DNA of 35,297 nucleotides from Candidatus Epulonipiscioides gigas (GTDB lineage Bacteria > Bacillota > Clostridia > Lachnospirales > Cellulosilyticaceae), in the NCBI GenBank assembly GCA_001983555.1, contig LJHE01000045.1, positions 1 to 35,297 on the forward strand, given 5' to 3'. Within the stretch, counting starts at the first letter, position 1; each line of letters starts with the position of its first letter. Below are positions 10,901 through 17,599 of the stretch, one piece after another. The position numbers were made by a program, and so were the translations under genes. The notes under the pieces were generated by a model. It was not told where the DNA came from. It worked only from the letters and a program-made list of their open reading frames with translations, and made no database searches.

Positions 10901-11510
10901 AAACACTCTTGAAATTGAGCTTGCTTCAAAACAACCGTCAGGAACACCGAGCATTCTAGTCCGAGCAAAAGACATTATGAGCTCTATTAAAAATGTTGTT
11001 AAAACTGCTCTTTCAAGAAATAATGCGCCTAAAGTAATAGTTGATGTTAACACTCAAAATGCTCACGATGGTATTAAAGTGAAACTTGACCCAGAAGTAT
11101 TTGAGCAATTGGCGGATGAAGCTAATAGTCAGCTCGAGCTAGAAACAGATTTTGCTACTTTAAATATTAATAGCAAAGCTTTAAACCAAATTTTAGATGA
11201 TGCAAAAGATGATTATATTACATTCAGCCTGAGCAATGAAGGTACTTTAACTTCTGAGCAAGCAGATGTTATTAAAAATAATGATGTGTTATTTACAGAC
11301 GCTTATACACAAAGTGATTCATTCTTAAAATTTGAAGACGATATTACTATCACAGTACCGTATACGCTAGAAAAAGACGAAACATCAGCACATGTGTATT
11401 ATGTAGACGACAACGGCCGAACTCAAAAACTGAGCTCCACCTATGCTGCCGGAAAACTTACTTTCACTACCGATCAATTTGCTGAATTTATGATTTCACC
11501 CGTTAAATAA
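3..11510 (+). CDS. Giant FIVAR-like/LRR repeat surface protein, 5' end outside window
   Basis: The frame is open from base 3 (AYDPFF...) through an in-frame ATG at 36, so that ATG is internal and at least 3,835 residues are visible. AYDPFF-type junctions at 3, 1998, 4008 and 6240 mark super-repeats of 665, 670 and 744 residues. Each holds about six units of roughly 110 residues ending in patterns such as GxKFVT..EM..L..AI..A and A...L..AI..FK, which resemble FIVAR modules of Gram-positive adhesins. After about base 6950, three beta-rich modules begin with R/E/K-W-G (6951, 7929, 9705) and alternate with more helical units. A leucine-rich repeat block (about 10075-10640, e.g. NLTGIHLDNNNISDI) and a C-terminal domain ending TTDQFAEFMISPVK follow. 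No LPXTG motif, SLH domain or C-terminal membrane segment is present, so any anchor must be upstream. Composition is acidic and nearly Cys-free. A secreted adhesin or matrix role is inference. Confidence 0.85.
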   Translation, partial: AYDPFFDSSDTMNDPDGTQEIKVGEAIIGDDAGDAGSLFTKILEAQAAKDGIIGIDATVSEVEKGQKFVPAAQMEALTKAIDVVFNGSVITKSDDEYITDVADLTDVADAIKALDDAIKAFKDTPPLVGTNVNGLVEAIEEAKLLKEGLRIIENEDGSGNVTVADEADVEKGVRYTSSLAVSNLNAAIANAQAIINDTSGVNRTSVSPMPVLQALKDAISDFKFGTDAPDPIVNGILTGRKETDLDALMDDPYDADDLEIESDVTASAGTAEYHFIISEVTDPSELDAGIKHVTNAEWELLESTRTHVREILAGDVYADTTDLLDFTPTLNALKKALDPFRDNDDDAGAQDIKIGTSAVGTTSDASTVPSLYGTIKAAAEALKIDDNDPADTTTFNNDVIATTKSVENLDKQYEFVSSEMMNALTSAKSIADLKITQTPIDILTDINDVAEQITALRAALDKFKPALGKLDSAALRAEIEKATIMKNGDLDGDATNSVTDEFTIEPTGTTEADITAGKKFVTQDNFDIFERAITEAEAVILAIKGDTGATHTQATVDAAKTTLTNAITAFNTAIQIGTQDLDNGPLKTAIDNAKAAQLLIGTPIYVVEDTRTPATVDDTVKYVTESEEDELDNAIIAADALITTTPGADAPSDAEIQAMISRLEAAYDPFFNSTDAMVGGELYDPNGTQEIKVGEAIVGDDAGDTGSLYTKWLEAIAAKDGIIGIDADASEVEKGQKFVPVAQMTALTTAIKAVDADEDGVFDFANDAITVTNTATDTSDAIKALDDAIKAFKAVSPLEGTKVTGLVEAIEEAKLLKEGIRIINSAADATQPAVASDVEIGVRYVSSTEMANLNAAIANAQAIINDTSGVNRMSADPMPILKALQDAIELFSNISNGVDGDATTGIKTGTSKIANAGMHNLDDLFAIADAANIVDKDSFTFGDTYFLEINDVNPSDLDAGVQYVTTAEKEILNTVKTYADGVLNNSKPADTTDLSDLTPTYTALIKAIDPFENTHGTQTIKVGTAKVSPDAPDEAAANDGTLKGTIIDAEKALKIDDNEDGASSSDYPELDEIFTNDVIATDKAVINLDMDRTFVTNAVMNTLTSVKSRAEAKASKVDADELNDPTDVASSINELKDALAQFKPAAGKIDAIDLKQAISDAITAKQDWENNLEIKPTGTLPSDVTDETYFITQDDWDAFDNAIKSAQEVIKGIQGDEGGTYTKFKVDEVYDNLQPLVGTFVIGGVIQQGDRSTSDLDNQIAIAEKAKERLTATDAATKIYAVEDTRTTATVDDTVRFVSEAEETELNNAIAAATELQTNPTNQADIDAMIERLKAAYDPFFNSGETYIPSSGTAINIEGSVDIKGSVDIKVGTAKILKTSDGDGTLEDTLLSAKEVKEDIIATNVLAVEDVQKGQKFVPVDQMKELEEIIVKVIDTDDENEPVDFADNTSNPTDIADAIKDLNDAIEVFKSTAPKQGTHTSSIQAKIDEAQQIIDDGLKVIDGEEAATPGADEVTPAEDPANVEKGTKYLSTAEMIALKNAMAIAQATVDTGDTDVTLKEELADDETTTDNPTQSTVKTSPNDSQVDANNGTEISDDPLHVLTALENALAKIQTGTQESDEFTKLLAVAKQALTATQNETMFEPSHTDFSTGIFGTSGHLSSLTLRENVYFVEAEDATGADEIINSGSDIDPGGYFVTAAQLTKLENAISYAEGNEPDDSIDTEVNNPIITALADALAPFKVDSTNANAGSAELGEDGDTTLTLHGKLKAATAKAEETYDVTYTEGGTPEKEHYIISDKLPIQLDALYKYVTVEMKTEIDNAILSAKELISNGASTTDPNDVAEALAALTTATANFKPIAGKIDSSELRTLITTATDIKDKGEFTNDASTTIKFIVKPDDTVVSDVEAGIYFVKESIFQTFLDAIKDAEDIINAIKNNDSTVTYTQDDIYTDAVNNNATDILQTAINTFTNAVTGTEAAGTTSVSDLEDAIATAETAIRNTLETATSRIYILDNDRTEETVDIDVCFVTRSERDRLDIALAAAKALLEEIDLDLRPSMISAREITTAEKVSKVTTELNAASEPFNISGLNTCKQGTADIGGEGSSNSDDGSLWGAIEAANLVQLDLMILPDGEADSGIPTVQMGKKYILQSQVDTLTAAINTAKLRAEETDADVANDKTLPTDVADEIITLNKAIEKFKSQIAIGNFDNSAIMPLPIYKDLNESIVIDNILVHGTTVVGAGDTPPAVGYWIQSDEPDANAEVQKTVSLTRATNLKTTFEEAIKTAEYHLYTAETEAELEQAKQALDEVYNEFVDQLRWGENSFSLNIDLNDNDNGSVDFQDKADILIPDITWENTTADDSTDIEITVTIPAGTTKFPVTISPNATVNATNTTATGVTVIQNSDADLSKPLEIEVAPADIINNTFTIELTHDFGDDDKLYPIKRTITFKIVDAETNQAAYDARLGYAQDVAAVQLVNSGTAPEDVLDGVKFVEADDAARNAMLELVALIGTTPTANEASITALTKAIEKFFDTINYTDVQTGERESGGVATDALKTAIAEAEQLINLTVGDDAPSSFEADKYYSTIAARNAFGVAIVEANTVLNNNAVDKGELVRTITTRDATAVNTAINNLATAKATFVKALEWGDKADPTTLYIENMVAADIINETGTNMDDNFDSTVITTNSDNVFTSTITVPYRAATFDAIIKATNTSNTIDLTSTSPNTTGNGLLTLTGIAVPTTPTTKIFTINLAHDFTGDSVAAITREITLNMNITEAPPTDAYLQAVIDEAQADIGAVVSMPDGTTTDSDVDDGVKYVLATDYNALQTKITAATNAKGSTDSTTRKTALTDLEAAITTFKTPGVIKTGTATLISSDISAAKAKLTVDGKSVIASNKPVANLDDQYKFVTTTVMGDLTAAISGATQTDGTTPKTDEAAPTDIADAKKALTAASNAFIPEQGEINSQPLRDEIARKSSIIDGISEKPNGTLANAVPNNEKFVTAAEMKALTDAVEAAQAIITALDGHNYTGVQNDLDTMTNTTLQNAYTTFTNAIKTGTQEAYADLNSKIGEAQNLLATVGTNESHTIKISTTPGNNVPPTVKWVTQDEYDNLQTAITTAGGIKDTATTVSELDAATAALNTAISTFNTAAQKTGANTTTIKSNLEDKITEANTAKNISSSADGTDISIFEQYVTDKTVINDAITTAEAEKGKADATVDSLTTAAGTLDTAITTFNNSRKWGSKVIASELVTVTVDNITPADGDTVTPTISTDDNTVSITLPSDTTSATINVTSKVNGMNASSNNISWSSSTSSPLTVTLTGTGSPVPNDKSATINFNIVVGTRASIEDTGLRAALNNSGVEFDENGETDVTNLEQLNGALYATNAEIENVEGLQYATNLTGIHLDNNNISDISVLSELPNLETLSINNNELEALDLTALSGVTELYAKNNNISHIEFMQARTISNRELGQLKVLDLSGNPALTDVSAIGNFADSLTDLNLSGNTGITTGIDSIGALNNLENLEVDAELLTNEHNKQEFVDALAELTMAQQNNSSSATIVIESNNISDDDKAQIQTNIDSALKEVLKDENIEKFPEIVKTIQGEVMPIIEQEHHIEEVIYYEDDYTIKMDPIKTSKGVNTLEIELASKQPSGTPSILVRAKDIMSSIKNVVKTALSRNNAPKVIVDVNTQNAHDGIKVKLDPEVFEQLADEANSQLELETDFATLNINSKALNQILDDAKDDYITFSLSNEGTLTSEQADVIKNNDVLFTDAYTQSDSFLKFEDDITITVPYTLEKDETSAHVYYVDDNGRTQKLSSTYAAGKLTFTTDQFAEFMISPVK
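1998..4007 (+). repeat. Super-repeat unit 2 of the giant protein gene
   Basis: This 670-codon unit is the closest match to unit 1. The order of sub-units is the same, including the VEDTRT..ATVDDTV..V segment just before the junction (about 1825 and 3850). Confidence 0.85.
4008..6239 (+). repeat. Super-repeat unit 3, diverged and longer
   Basis: This 744-codon unit starts with the AYDPFFNSG junction and keeps KGQKFVPV (about 4240). It carries extra Asp/Glu/Thr-rich linkers around 4515-4570 and 4650-4790 that account for its length. A fourth copy begins at 6240 (ASEPFNISG) but loses register after roughly 360 bases, where the beta modules take over. Confidence 0.8.
4077..4112 (+). repeat. 18-base perfect tandem duplication inside the giant gene
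   Basis: Bases 4077-4094 and 4095-4112 are identical 18-mers encoding GSVDIK twice. The reading frame is kept. This is a small recent slippage or duplication event at the start of super-repeat 3. Confidence 0.95.
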
Positions 11511-11522
11511 GTTCTCTCCCAG

Positions 11523-11554
11523 CCCTTTATGCCTTTGGCATAGAGGGTTTTTTT
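11523..11554 (+). terminator. Rho-independent terminator of the giant gene
   Basis: An 11-base-pair stem (11523-11533 with 11537-11547, one G-T pair) has a TTT loop and is followed by seven T residues. It lies 12 bases after the stop codon at 11510. Confidence 0.93.
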
Positions 11555-11599
11555 GATTAAAATGGAAGTCAATCATCATCTAAAGTTGCCGTTTACTAG

Positions 11600-11828
11600 A
11601 CAGTACCGAAGGTGCAAGGGTGGTTTAGGAGGAAAAGTGCCAAAGGCACAGGAGGGTACTGAAAAAGTCTTTTGATATCAAGTTTAAATAGACTTTTTTG
11701 GAAATAATAAAATTGAAGGATGCAAATACTATATTTAAATATTTTAGTTTTTCATGAGTCTTACCAAGTCCCCCTCATTGGAGGACTTTTAGTAAAAATA
11801 TATGGATAATTTATAACTACAATTACTA
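11600..11828. repeat. Scrambled copy of a dispersed repeat also found at 34496-34924
   Basis: Three blocks recur near the right end of the window. Block 11651-11690 matches the minus strand of 34885-34924 at 38 of 40 bases. Block 11709-11724 matches the minus strand of 34827-34842 at 15 of 16. Block 11800-11828 matches the plus strand of 34496-34524 at 28 of 29. Order and orientation differ, so this copy is rearranged. Inside it are a GTGCC-AAA-GGCAC hairpin (about 11637-11649), a terminator-like hairpin AAAAAGTC...GACTTTTTT (11662-11699) and an AAGTCC...GGACTT hairpin (11766-11788). No gene was found in it. Confidence 0.8.
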
Positions 11829-11869
11829 CATATAAAAAAAGAATTATAAATATAAGAAAATATGAGTGC

Positions 11870-11898
11870 TTGACATACCAATTGCAGATTGATAAAAT
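11870..11898 (+). promoter_or_regulatory. SigA-type promoter of the branched-chain amino acid operon
   Basis: TTGACA at 11870-11875, a 17-base spacer and TAAAAT at 11893-11898. Transcription would start near 11905, leaving only about 38 bases before the ilvC start codon. That is too short for a T-box or other attenuator in the leader. Confidence 0.85.
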
Positions 11899-11942
11899 GT
11901 ACAAGTGTTTAAAAAATTTATTTCCACAAAGGAGCTTTAAGA

Positions 11943-12929
11943 ATGGCAAATTTATTTTATGCAAAAGATTGTAATGAAGACGTATTAAAAGGTAAGAAAA
12001 TTGCTGTAATTGGCTATGGTTCACAAGGGCATGCTCATGCTCTTAATTTACACGAATCAGGTTTTGATGTTATTGTTGGTTTATATGACGGCAGTCCTTC
12101 TTGGAAAAGAGCAGAAGAAGCTGGTCTAAAAGTTATGACTGCTAAAGATGCTGCAGCTGCAGCTGATCTTATTATGATACTTGTAAATGACGAAAAACAA
12201 CCTATTCTATATAAAGAAAGTATTGAACCTGGTTTAACTGCTGGTAAAACTCTTGCTTTTGCTCATGGATTTAATATTCATTATGGTCAAATAAAACCAC
12301 CTAGCGATGTAAATGTAATTATGATTGCACCAAAAGGACCTGGACATACTGTAAGAAGTGAATATGAAGCAGGAAAAGGTGTTCCTTGTCTAATCGCAGT
12401 ATTCCAAGATGCTACTGGGAATGCAAAAGAAATTGCTCTTGCATATGCTGCTGGTATTGGTGGAGCTAGAGCAGGTATTCTTGAAACTACTTTTAAAGAA
12501 GAAACTGAAACTGACCTATTTGGTGAGCAAGCAGTTCTTTGTGGAGGCGTTGCAGAGCTTATGAAAGCTGGCTTTGAAACCCTTGTTGAAGCTGGATATA
12601 AGCCAGAAAGTGCGTATTTTGAGTGTATTCATGAAATGAAACTTATTATCGACCTTGTAAATAAAGGTGGATTAAACTTTATGAGACATTCAATTTCTGA
12701 TACTGCAGAATTTGGTGATTATTCAATAGGTAAAAGAATTATTACTGAAGAAACTAAAAAAGAAATGAAAAAAGTTTTAAAAGAAATTCAAGATGGTACT
12801 TTTGCTAAAAGCTGGATTGAAGAAAATAAAAATAATCGTCCTACTTTTACCGATAGAAGAAAAAAAGAACAAGAGCATGAAGTTGAAATAGTTGGTAAAG
12901 ATTTACGTGAAAAAATGATTTGGAACTAA
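11943..12929 (+). CDS. ilvC: Ketol-acid reductoisomerase
   Basis: This is a class I ketol-acid reductoisomerase of 328 residues, the normal length. It converts acetolactate or acetohydroxybutyrate to the dihydroxy acid in valine, leucine and isoleucine synthesis. The dinucleotide-binding motif [10 protein letters not shown] is at residues 24-33. The metal-binding region is seen in ETDLFGEQ and in [15 protein letters not shown]. The loop that selects the cofactor reads LYDGSPS (47-53), where many NADPH enzymes carry Arg at the second position; here it is Tyr followed by Asp. The start is supported by AAAGGAG eight bases upstream. It is the first gene of the operon and is followed by a hairpin. 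Confidence 0.97.
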   Translation: MANLFYAKDCNEDVLKGKKIAVIGYGSQGHAHALNLHESGFDVIVGLYDGSPSWKRAEEAGLKVMTAKDAAAAADLIMILVNDEKQPILYKESIEPGLTAGKTLAFAHGFNIHYGQIKPPSDVNVIMIAPKGPGHTVRSEYEAGKGVPCLIAVFQDATGNAKEIALAYAAGIGGARAGILETTFKEETETDLFGEQAVLCGGVAELMKAGFETLVEAGYKPESAYFECIHEMKLIIDLVNKGGLNFMRHSISDTAEFGDYSIGKRIITEETKKEMKKVLKEIQDGTFAKSWIEENKNNRPTFTDRRKKEQEHEVEIVGKDLREKMIWN

Positions 12930-12936
12930 GAGTTAG

Positions 12937-12963
12937 GGACTAGGAATTTATTGTTCCTAGTTC
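12937..12963 (+). promoter_or_regulatory. Hairpin between ilvC and leuA
   Basis: Bases 12937-12946 pair with 12954-12963 in a 10-pair stem (one G-T) around a 7-base loop. Only TTC follows, so it is more likely an mRNA-stabilising, processing or weak attenuating hairpin than a full terminator. Confidence 0.6.
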
Positions 12964-12993
12964 TTCATTGCTTATAACGAAAGGGAGCAATCT

Positions 12994-14523
12994 ATGATAA
13001 AAATATTTGATACAACTTTACGCGATGGTGAGCAAGCTCCTGGATATAGTATGAATTTATCTGAAAAAATTGAAATGGCGGTTCAACTTGAAAAATTAGG
13101 TGTTGATATAATTGAAGCTGGATTTGCTATTGCATCTAAAGGAGATTTTAATTCTGTATCAGAAATTGCTAAGATTATTAAAAATGCAGAAGTTGCAAGT
13201 CTTTCTCGTGCTTTAACAAAAGATATTGATGCATCAGTTGAAGCTCTAAAAGGAGCTGCCTTTCCAAGGATTCATACATTTATAGCAACGTCTGATATTC
13301 ATATGCAGTATAAGCTCAAGAAAAATGAAAATGAAGTACTAGAAATTACTAGTGAAATGGTCAAATATGCTAAACGATTTTGTCAATCTGTAGAATTTTC
13401 TGCTGAGGATGCGACTCGTTCTCGTCCAGAATTTTTATATAGAGTATTAGAACAAGCCATAAAAGCTGGTGCAACTGTTTTAAATATTCCTGATACTGTT
13501 GGATATACTTCACCATCAGAAATTTTTGATTTGATTGTTGGAATTAAACAAAATGTACGTGGTATTGAAAAAGTTGATATTTCCATACATTGTCATAATG
13601 ATTTAGGTATGGGTGTTGCAAATACATTATCTGCAATAAAAGCTGGAGCAACGCAAATTGAGTGTACAATAAATGGTATTGGTGAGCGAGCAGGAAATGC
13701 TGCTCTTGAAGAAATTATAATGAATTTAAAAACTAGATCAGATATATATCCTTTTGAAACTAAAATAAATACTCAAGAAATATATCCGACAAGTAAACTG
13801 CTTACCAATATTACTGGTGTAAAAGTCCAGCCTAATAAGGCAATTGTTGGTGATAATGCATTTGCTCATGAATCTGGAATACATCAACACGGAATGTTAA
13901 GTAACAAAAAAACATACGAAATAATGACTCCAAAATCAATTGGACTAGCAGATAAAAAAATGGTACTTGGTAAACATTCTGGCAGACATGCATTTGTTGA
14001 TAGACTAGTTGAGCTCGGTTTTAAATTGCCAGATAGTGAAATAGATACACTGTTTGAAAATTTTAAAATGTTAGCTGATAAGAAAAAAAATGTTACAGAT
14101 CTAGATATACAAATGCTTGCAATGCGTAGAAATATAAAAATTCCACAAACTTATAAGTTAGACAGATTTGTAATTAATTCAGGTAACACAATTACAACGA
14201 CTTCAAGTATGAAGCTTATTTATACCAATCCATACACTAAAGAAACAGAAATTTTAGAAAAAGTAATGCCATCTTATGATGGTCCAATTGATGCATCATA
14301 TAAGGCTATCGATCAATTAGTTGGAAAAACTTTTATTCTGGAAGATTTTTTAATTTCTGCAGTAACTGGTGGAACAGATGCTCAGGGAGAAGTTTATGTA
14401 AAGCTCAAAAATCATGAAGGTAATATTTATAATGGATATGGCATAAGCGTTGATATTGTGGAAGCCAGTATCTTAGCTTATATTTCTGCTATTAATAATA
14501 TGGTTTATGAAGAAAATCGTTAA
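12994..14523 (+). CDS. leuA: 2-isopropylmalate synthase
   Basis: The protein has 509 residues. It condenses acetyl-CoA with 2-oxoisovalerate, the first committed step to leucine. The TIM-barrel motifs are [12 protein letters not shown] (6-17), HCHNDLG with metal-binding His199 and His201, and NGIGERAGN (227-235). [15 protein letters not shown] and LGKHSGRHA follow. The C-terminal third, with [11 protein letters not shown], is the LeuA dimer/allosteric domain expected to bind leucine, so it is unlikely to be a homocitrate synthase lacking that domain. Citramalate synthase is an alternative, but leuCDB downstream argues for LeuA. AAAGGGAG precedes the ATG. Confidence 0.93.
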   Translation: MIKIFDTTLRDGEQAPGYSMNLSEKIEMAVQLEKLGVDIIEAGFAIASKGDFNSVSEIAKIIKNAEVASLSRALTKDIDASVEALKGAAFPRIHTFIATSDIHMQYKLKKNENEVLEITSEMVKYAKRFCQSVEFSAEDATRSRPEFLYRVLEQAIKAGATVLNIPDTVGYTSPSEIFDLIVGIKQNVRGIEKVDISIHCHNDLGMGVANTLSAIKAGATQIECTINGIGERAGNAALEEIIMNLKTRSDIYPFETKINTQEIYPTSKLLTNITGVKVQPNKAIVGDNAFAHESGIHQHGMLSNKKTYEIMTPKSIGLADKKMVLGKHSGRHAFVDRLVELGFKLPDSEIDTLFENFKMLADKKKNVTDLDIQMLAMRRNIKIPQTYKLDRFVINSGNTITTTSSMKLIYTNPYTKETEILEKVMPSYDGPIDASYKAIDQLVGKTFILEDFLISAVTGGTDAQGEVYVKLKNHEGNIYNGYGISVDIVEASILAYISAINNMVYEENR

Positions 14524-14546
14524 GCTAGGGTAATGCCTAGCTTTTT
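14523..14546 (+). terminator. Terminator-like hairpin between leuA and leuC
   Basis: AGCTAGG (14523-14529) pairs perfectly with CCTAGCT (14536-14542) around a 6-base loop, and the following bases extend a run of T to 14546. It begins within the leuA stop codon. Its short stem suggests partial termination that would set the ratio of ilvC-leuA to the downstream genes. Confidence 0.65.
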
Positions 14547-14579
14547 GTATAATCAATTTAGGGAAGGGAAGATTTTATT

Positions 14580-15839
14580 ATGAAAATGACTATGACACAA
14601 AAAATTCTTGCAGCTCATGCAGGACTTGATTATGTGGAGGCAGGACAACTTATTGAGGCTAATTTAGATTTAGTTTTAGGAAATGATATTACAACTCCTG
14701 TAGCCATTAAAGAATTTGATAAGATTGGCGTAACAGAAGTATTTGATAAAAGTAAAGTTGTAATTGTCCCAGACCACTTTGCTCCAGCAAAAGATATTCA
14801 AGCTGCAACTCAATGTAAATGTGTTCGTGAATTTGCTGAAAATAAAGAGATTGAAAATTATTTTGAAGTTGGAGAAATGGGAATTGAGCATGCTCTTATT
14901 CCTGAAAAAGGTCTTGTTGTTCCTGGAGATGTTGTAATTGGAGCAGATTCACACACTTGCACTTATGGAGCATTAGGCGCGTTTTCAACTGGTATTGGTA
15001 GTACAGATATGGCCGCAGGTATGGCAACTGGTAAATCTTGGTTTAAAGTGCCATCTGCAATAAAATTTATATTAATAAATAAACCAACTAAATATGTAAG
15101 TGGAAAAGATATTATATTACACATCATTGGATTGATTGGTGTTGATGGAGCATTATATAAATCTATGGAATTTGTTGGAGATGGTGTTAAAAATCTTTCT
15201 ATGGATTCAAGACTTACAATGGCTAATATGGCAATAGAAGCTGGTGCTAAAAATGGTATTTTTGAAGTTGATGAAATTACAAAAGAATATTTGAAAGGTA
15301 GAACTAATAGAGAATATACTATTTATACTGCTGATTTGGATGCAATTTATGATGAAGAAATTACTATTGATTTGAGTAAAATTAAACCAACTGTTTCTTG
15401 TCCACATTCTCCTGATAATACTAAACTAGTTGATGAACTTCCAAAAATTAAAATAGACCAAGTTGTTATTGGGTCTTGCACAAATGGAAGACTTGAAGAC
15501 CTTAGAATGGCTGCTGATATTTTAAGAGGAAAAAAAGTTGCTAAAGGTATACGAGCAATTGTATTTCCTGGAACTCAACAAATTTATCTTGATGCTGTTG
15601 AAGAAGGCATTGTAACAGATCTCGTTAAAGCAGGTTGTGTAATGAGCACTCCAACGTGTGGACCTTGTCTTGGTGGACATATGGGTATTCTTGCAAAAGG
15701 CGAAAAAGCAGTTACTACTACTAATCGTAATTTTGTTGGCAGAATGGGTCATATTGAATCTGAAGTTTATCTTGCAAGTCCTGCAGTAGCTGCCGCATCT
15801 GCAATTACAGGTTATATTACAAACCCAGAAAATTTATAA
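14580..15839 (+). CDS. leuC: 3-isopropylmalate dehydratase large subunit
   Basis: This aconitase-family subunit has 419 residues, the short type that pairs with a small LeuD. It isomerises 2- to 3-isopropylmalate. The 4Fe-4S cluster ligands are visible as Cys300 (GSCTNGR), Cys360 and Cys363 (TCGPCLGG). [17 protein letters not shown] and STGIGSTD are the family's substrate-binding region. A GGGAAGGGAAG tract upstream supports either the ATG at 14580 or the in-frame ATGs at 14586 and 14592. This short type also includes homoaconitases and methylaconitases, but the operon context fixes the leucine role. Confidence 0.94.
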   Translation: MKMTMTQKILAAHAGLDYVEAGQLIEANLDLVLGNDITTPVAIKEFDKIGVTEVFDKSKVVIVPDHFAPAKDIQAATQCKCVREFAENKEIENYFEVGEMGIEHALIPEKGLVVPGDVVIGADSHTCTYGALGAFSTGIGSTDMAAGMATGKSWFKVPSAIKFILINKPTKYVSGKDIILHIIGLIGVDGALYKSMEFVGDGVKNLSMDSRLTMANMAIEAGAKNGIFEVDEITKEYLKGRTNREYTIYTADLDAIYDEEITIDLSKIKPTVSCPHSPDNTKLVDELPKIKIDQVVIGSCTNGRLEDLRMAADILRGKKVAKGIRAIVFPGTQQIYLDAVEEGIVTDLVKAGCVMSTPTCGPCLGGHMGILAKGEKAVTTTNRNFVGRMGHIESEVYLASPAVAAASAITGYITNPENL

Positions 15840-15972
15840 GGAAATACTAAAATAAGTTATTAAAGTGCAAAAGCATATCAAACCTTAGACAATATAAGAA
15901 TAGATTAGTGATAAATGACCAAGCCATCTTATATAGCTTTAGAGAACTTAAATATAAAAGGGAGAAATTAAT

Positions 15973-16452
15973 ATGATATTTAAATATGGTGATAATGTAG
16001 ATACAGATGTAATAATTCCTGCAAGATACCTTGCAACCTCAGAACCGAATGAATTAAAAAAATATTGTATGCTCGATATTGATGAAGAGTTTAATCAAAA
16101 GGTTCAAGTAGGAGATATAATTGTTGCAGGCAAAAATTTTGGATGTGGCTCATCGCGTGAGCATGCTCCGATTGCAATAAAAGCTAGTGGTATTAAATGT
16201 GTAATTGCTAAGAGCTTTGCCAGAATTTTTTATAGAAATGCAATTAATATTGGCCTAGCTATTTTAGAATGTGAAGAAGCATCAGATAGAATTGATGTAG
16301 ATGATGAAATTATAGTTGATTTTCACACAGGAGAAATTAAAAATCTTACTAAAGATGAAACTTATAAAGCTGGAGCATTTCCTGAATTTATGCAAAAAAT
16401 TATGGCTGCAGATGGACTTGTTGGATATGTAAGACAAAATACACAAAAATAA
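15973..16452 (+). CDS. leuD: 3-isopropylmalate dehydratase small subunit
   Basis: The 159-residue swivelling subunit partners LeuC. It carries [15 protein letters not shown] at the N-terminus and the conserved [14 protein letters not shown] segment, followed by [16 protein letters not shown]. The length matches the short bacterial/archaeal LeuD class, not the roughly 200-residue proteobacterial one. AAAAGGGAG stands before the ATG. The gap from leuC is 133 bases, the longest inside the operon, and shows no strong hairpin or promoter. Confidence 0.95.
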   Translation: MIFKYGDNVDTDVIIPARYLATSEPNELKKYCMLDIDEEFNQKVQVGDIIVAGKNFGCGSSREHAPIAIKASGIKCVIAKSFARIFYRNAINIGLAILECEEASDRIDVDDEIIVDFHTGEIKNLTKDETYKAGAFPEFMQKIMAADGLVGYVRQNTQK

Positions 16453-16495
16453 GACCTAATTTGAGCGTAAGAAACATAATAGAATGGAGAAGAAA

Positions 16496-17599
16496 ATGAC
16501 AAAAAAAATAGTAATTTTACCGGGTGATGGTATAGGCCCAGAAATTGTAATGCAAGCTGTAATGGTATTACATGAAATAGGAGATAAGTTCAATCATGGA
16601 TTTATCATTTCAGAGCAGCTAATTGGAGATGTTTCACTTGAAACAGTTGGGTGCTCATTACCTGATAAAACAATAGAAAAATGTAAAGAGTCAGATGCTG
16701 TGTTGCTCGGAGCTGTTGGTGGTGATCCAAATGTAAACAAGTGGAAAGACCATCCAGAAGGTGATAGACCAGAAAAAGGATTATTAAAAATAAGAAAAGA
16801 GCTTAATTTATATTCTAATCTTAGACCAGCAATTTTATATCCTCAATTAAAAGATGCTTCTCCGTTAAAATCAGAAATTATTGGTAATAATTTAGATGTT
16901 ATGATAGTTAGAGAACTTATAAGCGGTATATATTTTGGCAAGAAGAATAGAACTGTAAATGAAGCTGATGACGAAGAAAGTTTTGCAACAGATGAGCTAT
17001 TTTATAGTAAAAAAGAAATACGACGTATATTGAAAAATGGATTTGAAATTGCTCAGAAACGTAATAAAAATGTTGTTGTTGTTGATAAAGCTAATGTGCT
17101 TGAAACTTCTAAGCTTTGGCGAGAAGTGACTGCTGAAGTAGCAAAAGATTTTCCAGATGTGACATATAGTCATATGTATGTGGATAATGCAGCTATGCAA
17201 CTTGTAGTTAATCCAAAACAATTTGATGTAATAGTAACAACTAATATGTTTGGAGATATTTTATCTGACGAAGCAAGCATGATTACAGGCTCAATTGGAA
17301 TGCTCCCATCTGCAAGTCTTGGGGACACAAAACTTGGATTATATGAACCAAGTCATGGTAGTGCTCCTGATATTGCTGGAAAAGATATTGCAAACCCAAT
17401 AGCAACTATTCTATCAGTTGCTATGATGTTTAGATATTCTTTTGATCTAGAAAAAGAAGCAAGAGCTATTGAAAATGCAGTGGGTAAAGTTTTAGAAGAA
17501 GGCTATCGTACAAAAGATATATATACTGATGGTGATACATTAGTAGGAACTGCTAAAATGGGTGAATTAATTTGTGAAAGGATTGAAAACAATGAGTAG
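16496..17599 (+). CDS. leuB: 3-isopropylmalate dehydrogenase
   Basis: This enzyme oxidatively decarboxylates 3-isopropylmalate with NAD. The N-terminus is [15 protein letters not shown]. Later motifs are [34 protein letters not shown] and [19 protein letters not shown], all typical of the isocitrate/isopropylmalate dehydrogenase family. The frame stays open to an ATG at 16484, but that codon has no ribosome site. GGAG at 16486-16489 lies 6 bases before ATG 16496, so the later start (367 residues) is preferred. The stop overlaps the start of ilvE. Confidence 0.94.
   Translation: MTKKIVILPGDGIGPEIVMQAVMVLHEIGDKFNHGFIISEQLIGDVSLETVGCSLPDKTIEKCKESDAVLLGAVGGDPNVNKWKDHPEGDRPEKGLLKIRKELNLYSNLRPAILYPQLKDASPLKSEIIGNNLDVMIVRELISGIYFGKKNRTVNEADDEESFATDELFYSKKEIRRILKNGFEIAQKRNKNVVVVDKANVLETSKLWREVTAEVAKDFPDVTYSHMYVDNAAMQLVVNPKQFDVIVTTNMFGDILSDEASMITGSIGMLPSASLGDTKLGLYEPSHGSAPDIAGKDIANPIATILSVAMMFRYSFDLEKEARAIENAVGKVLEEGYRTKDIYTDGDTLVGTAKMGELICERIENNE

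Noticed and set aside
11612-11650. AGGGTGG-containing stretch as a T-box antiterminator
   Set aside because: The following ACCGCG part is missing, the segment lies upstream of the ilvC promoter, and the surrounding sequence matches the dispersed repeat near the right end.
15840-15972. A small gene or internal promoter in the leuC-leuD gap
   Set aside because: No start codon with a ribosome site gives a supported frame, and no hexamer pair with correct spacing was found.
16484-16486. ATG 16484 as the leuB start
   Set aside because: It has no upstream ribosome site; its own bases form the GGAG site for the in-frame ATG at 16496.
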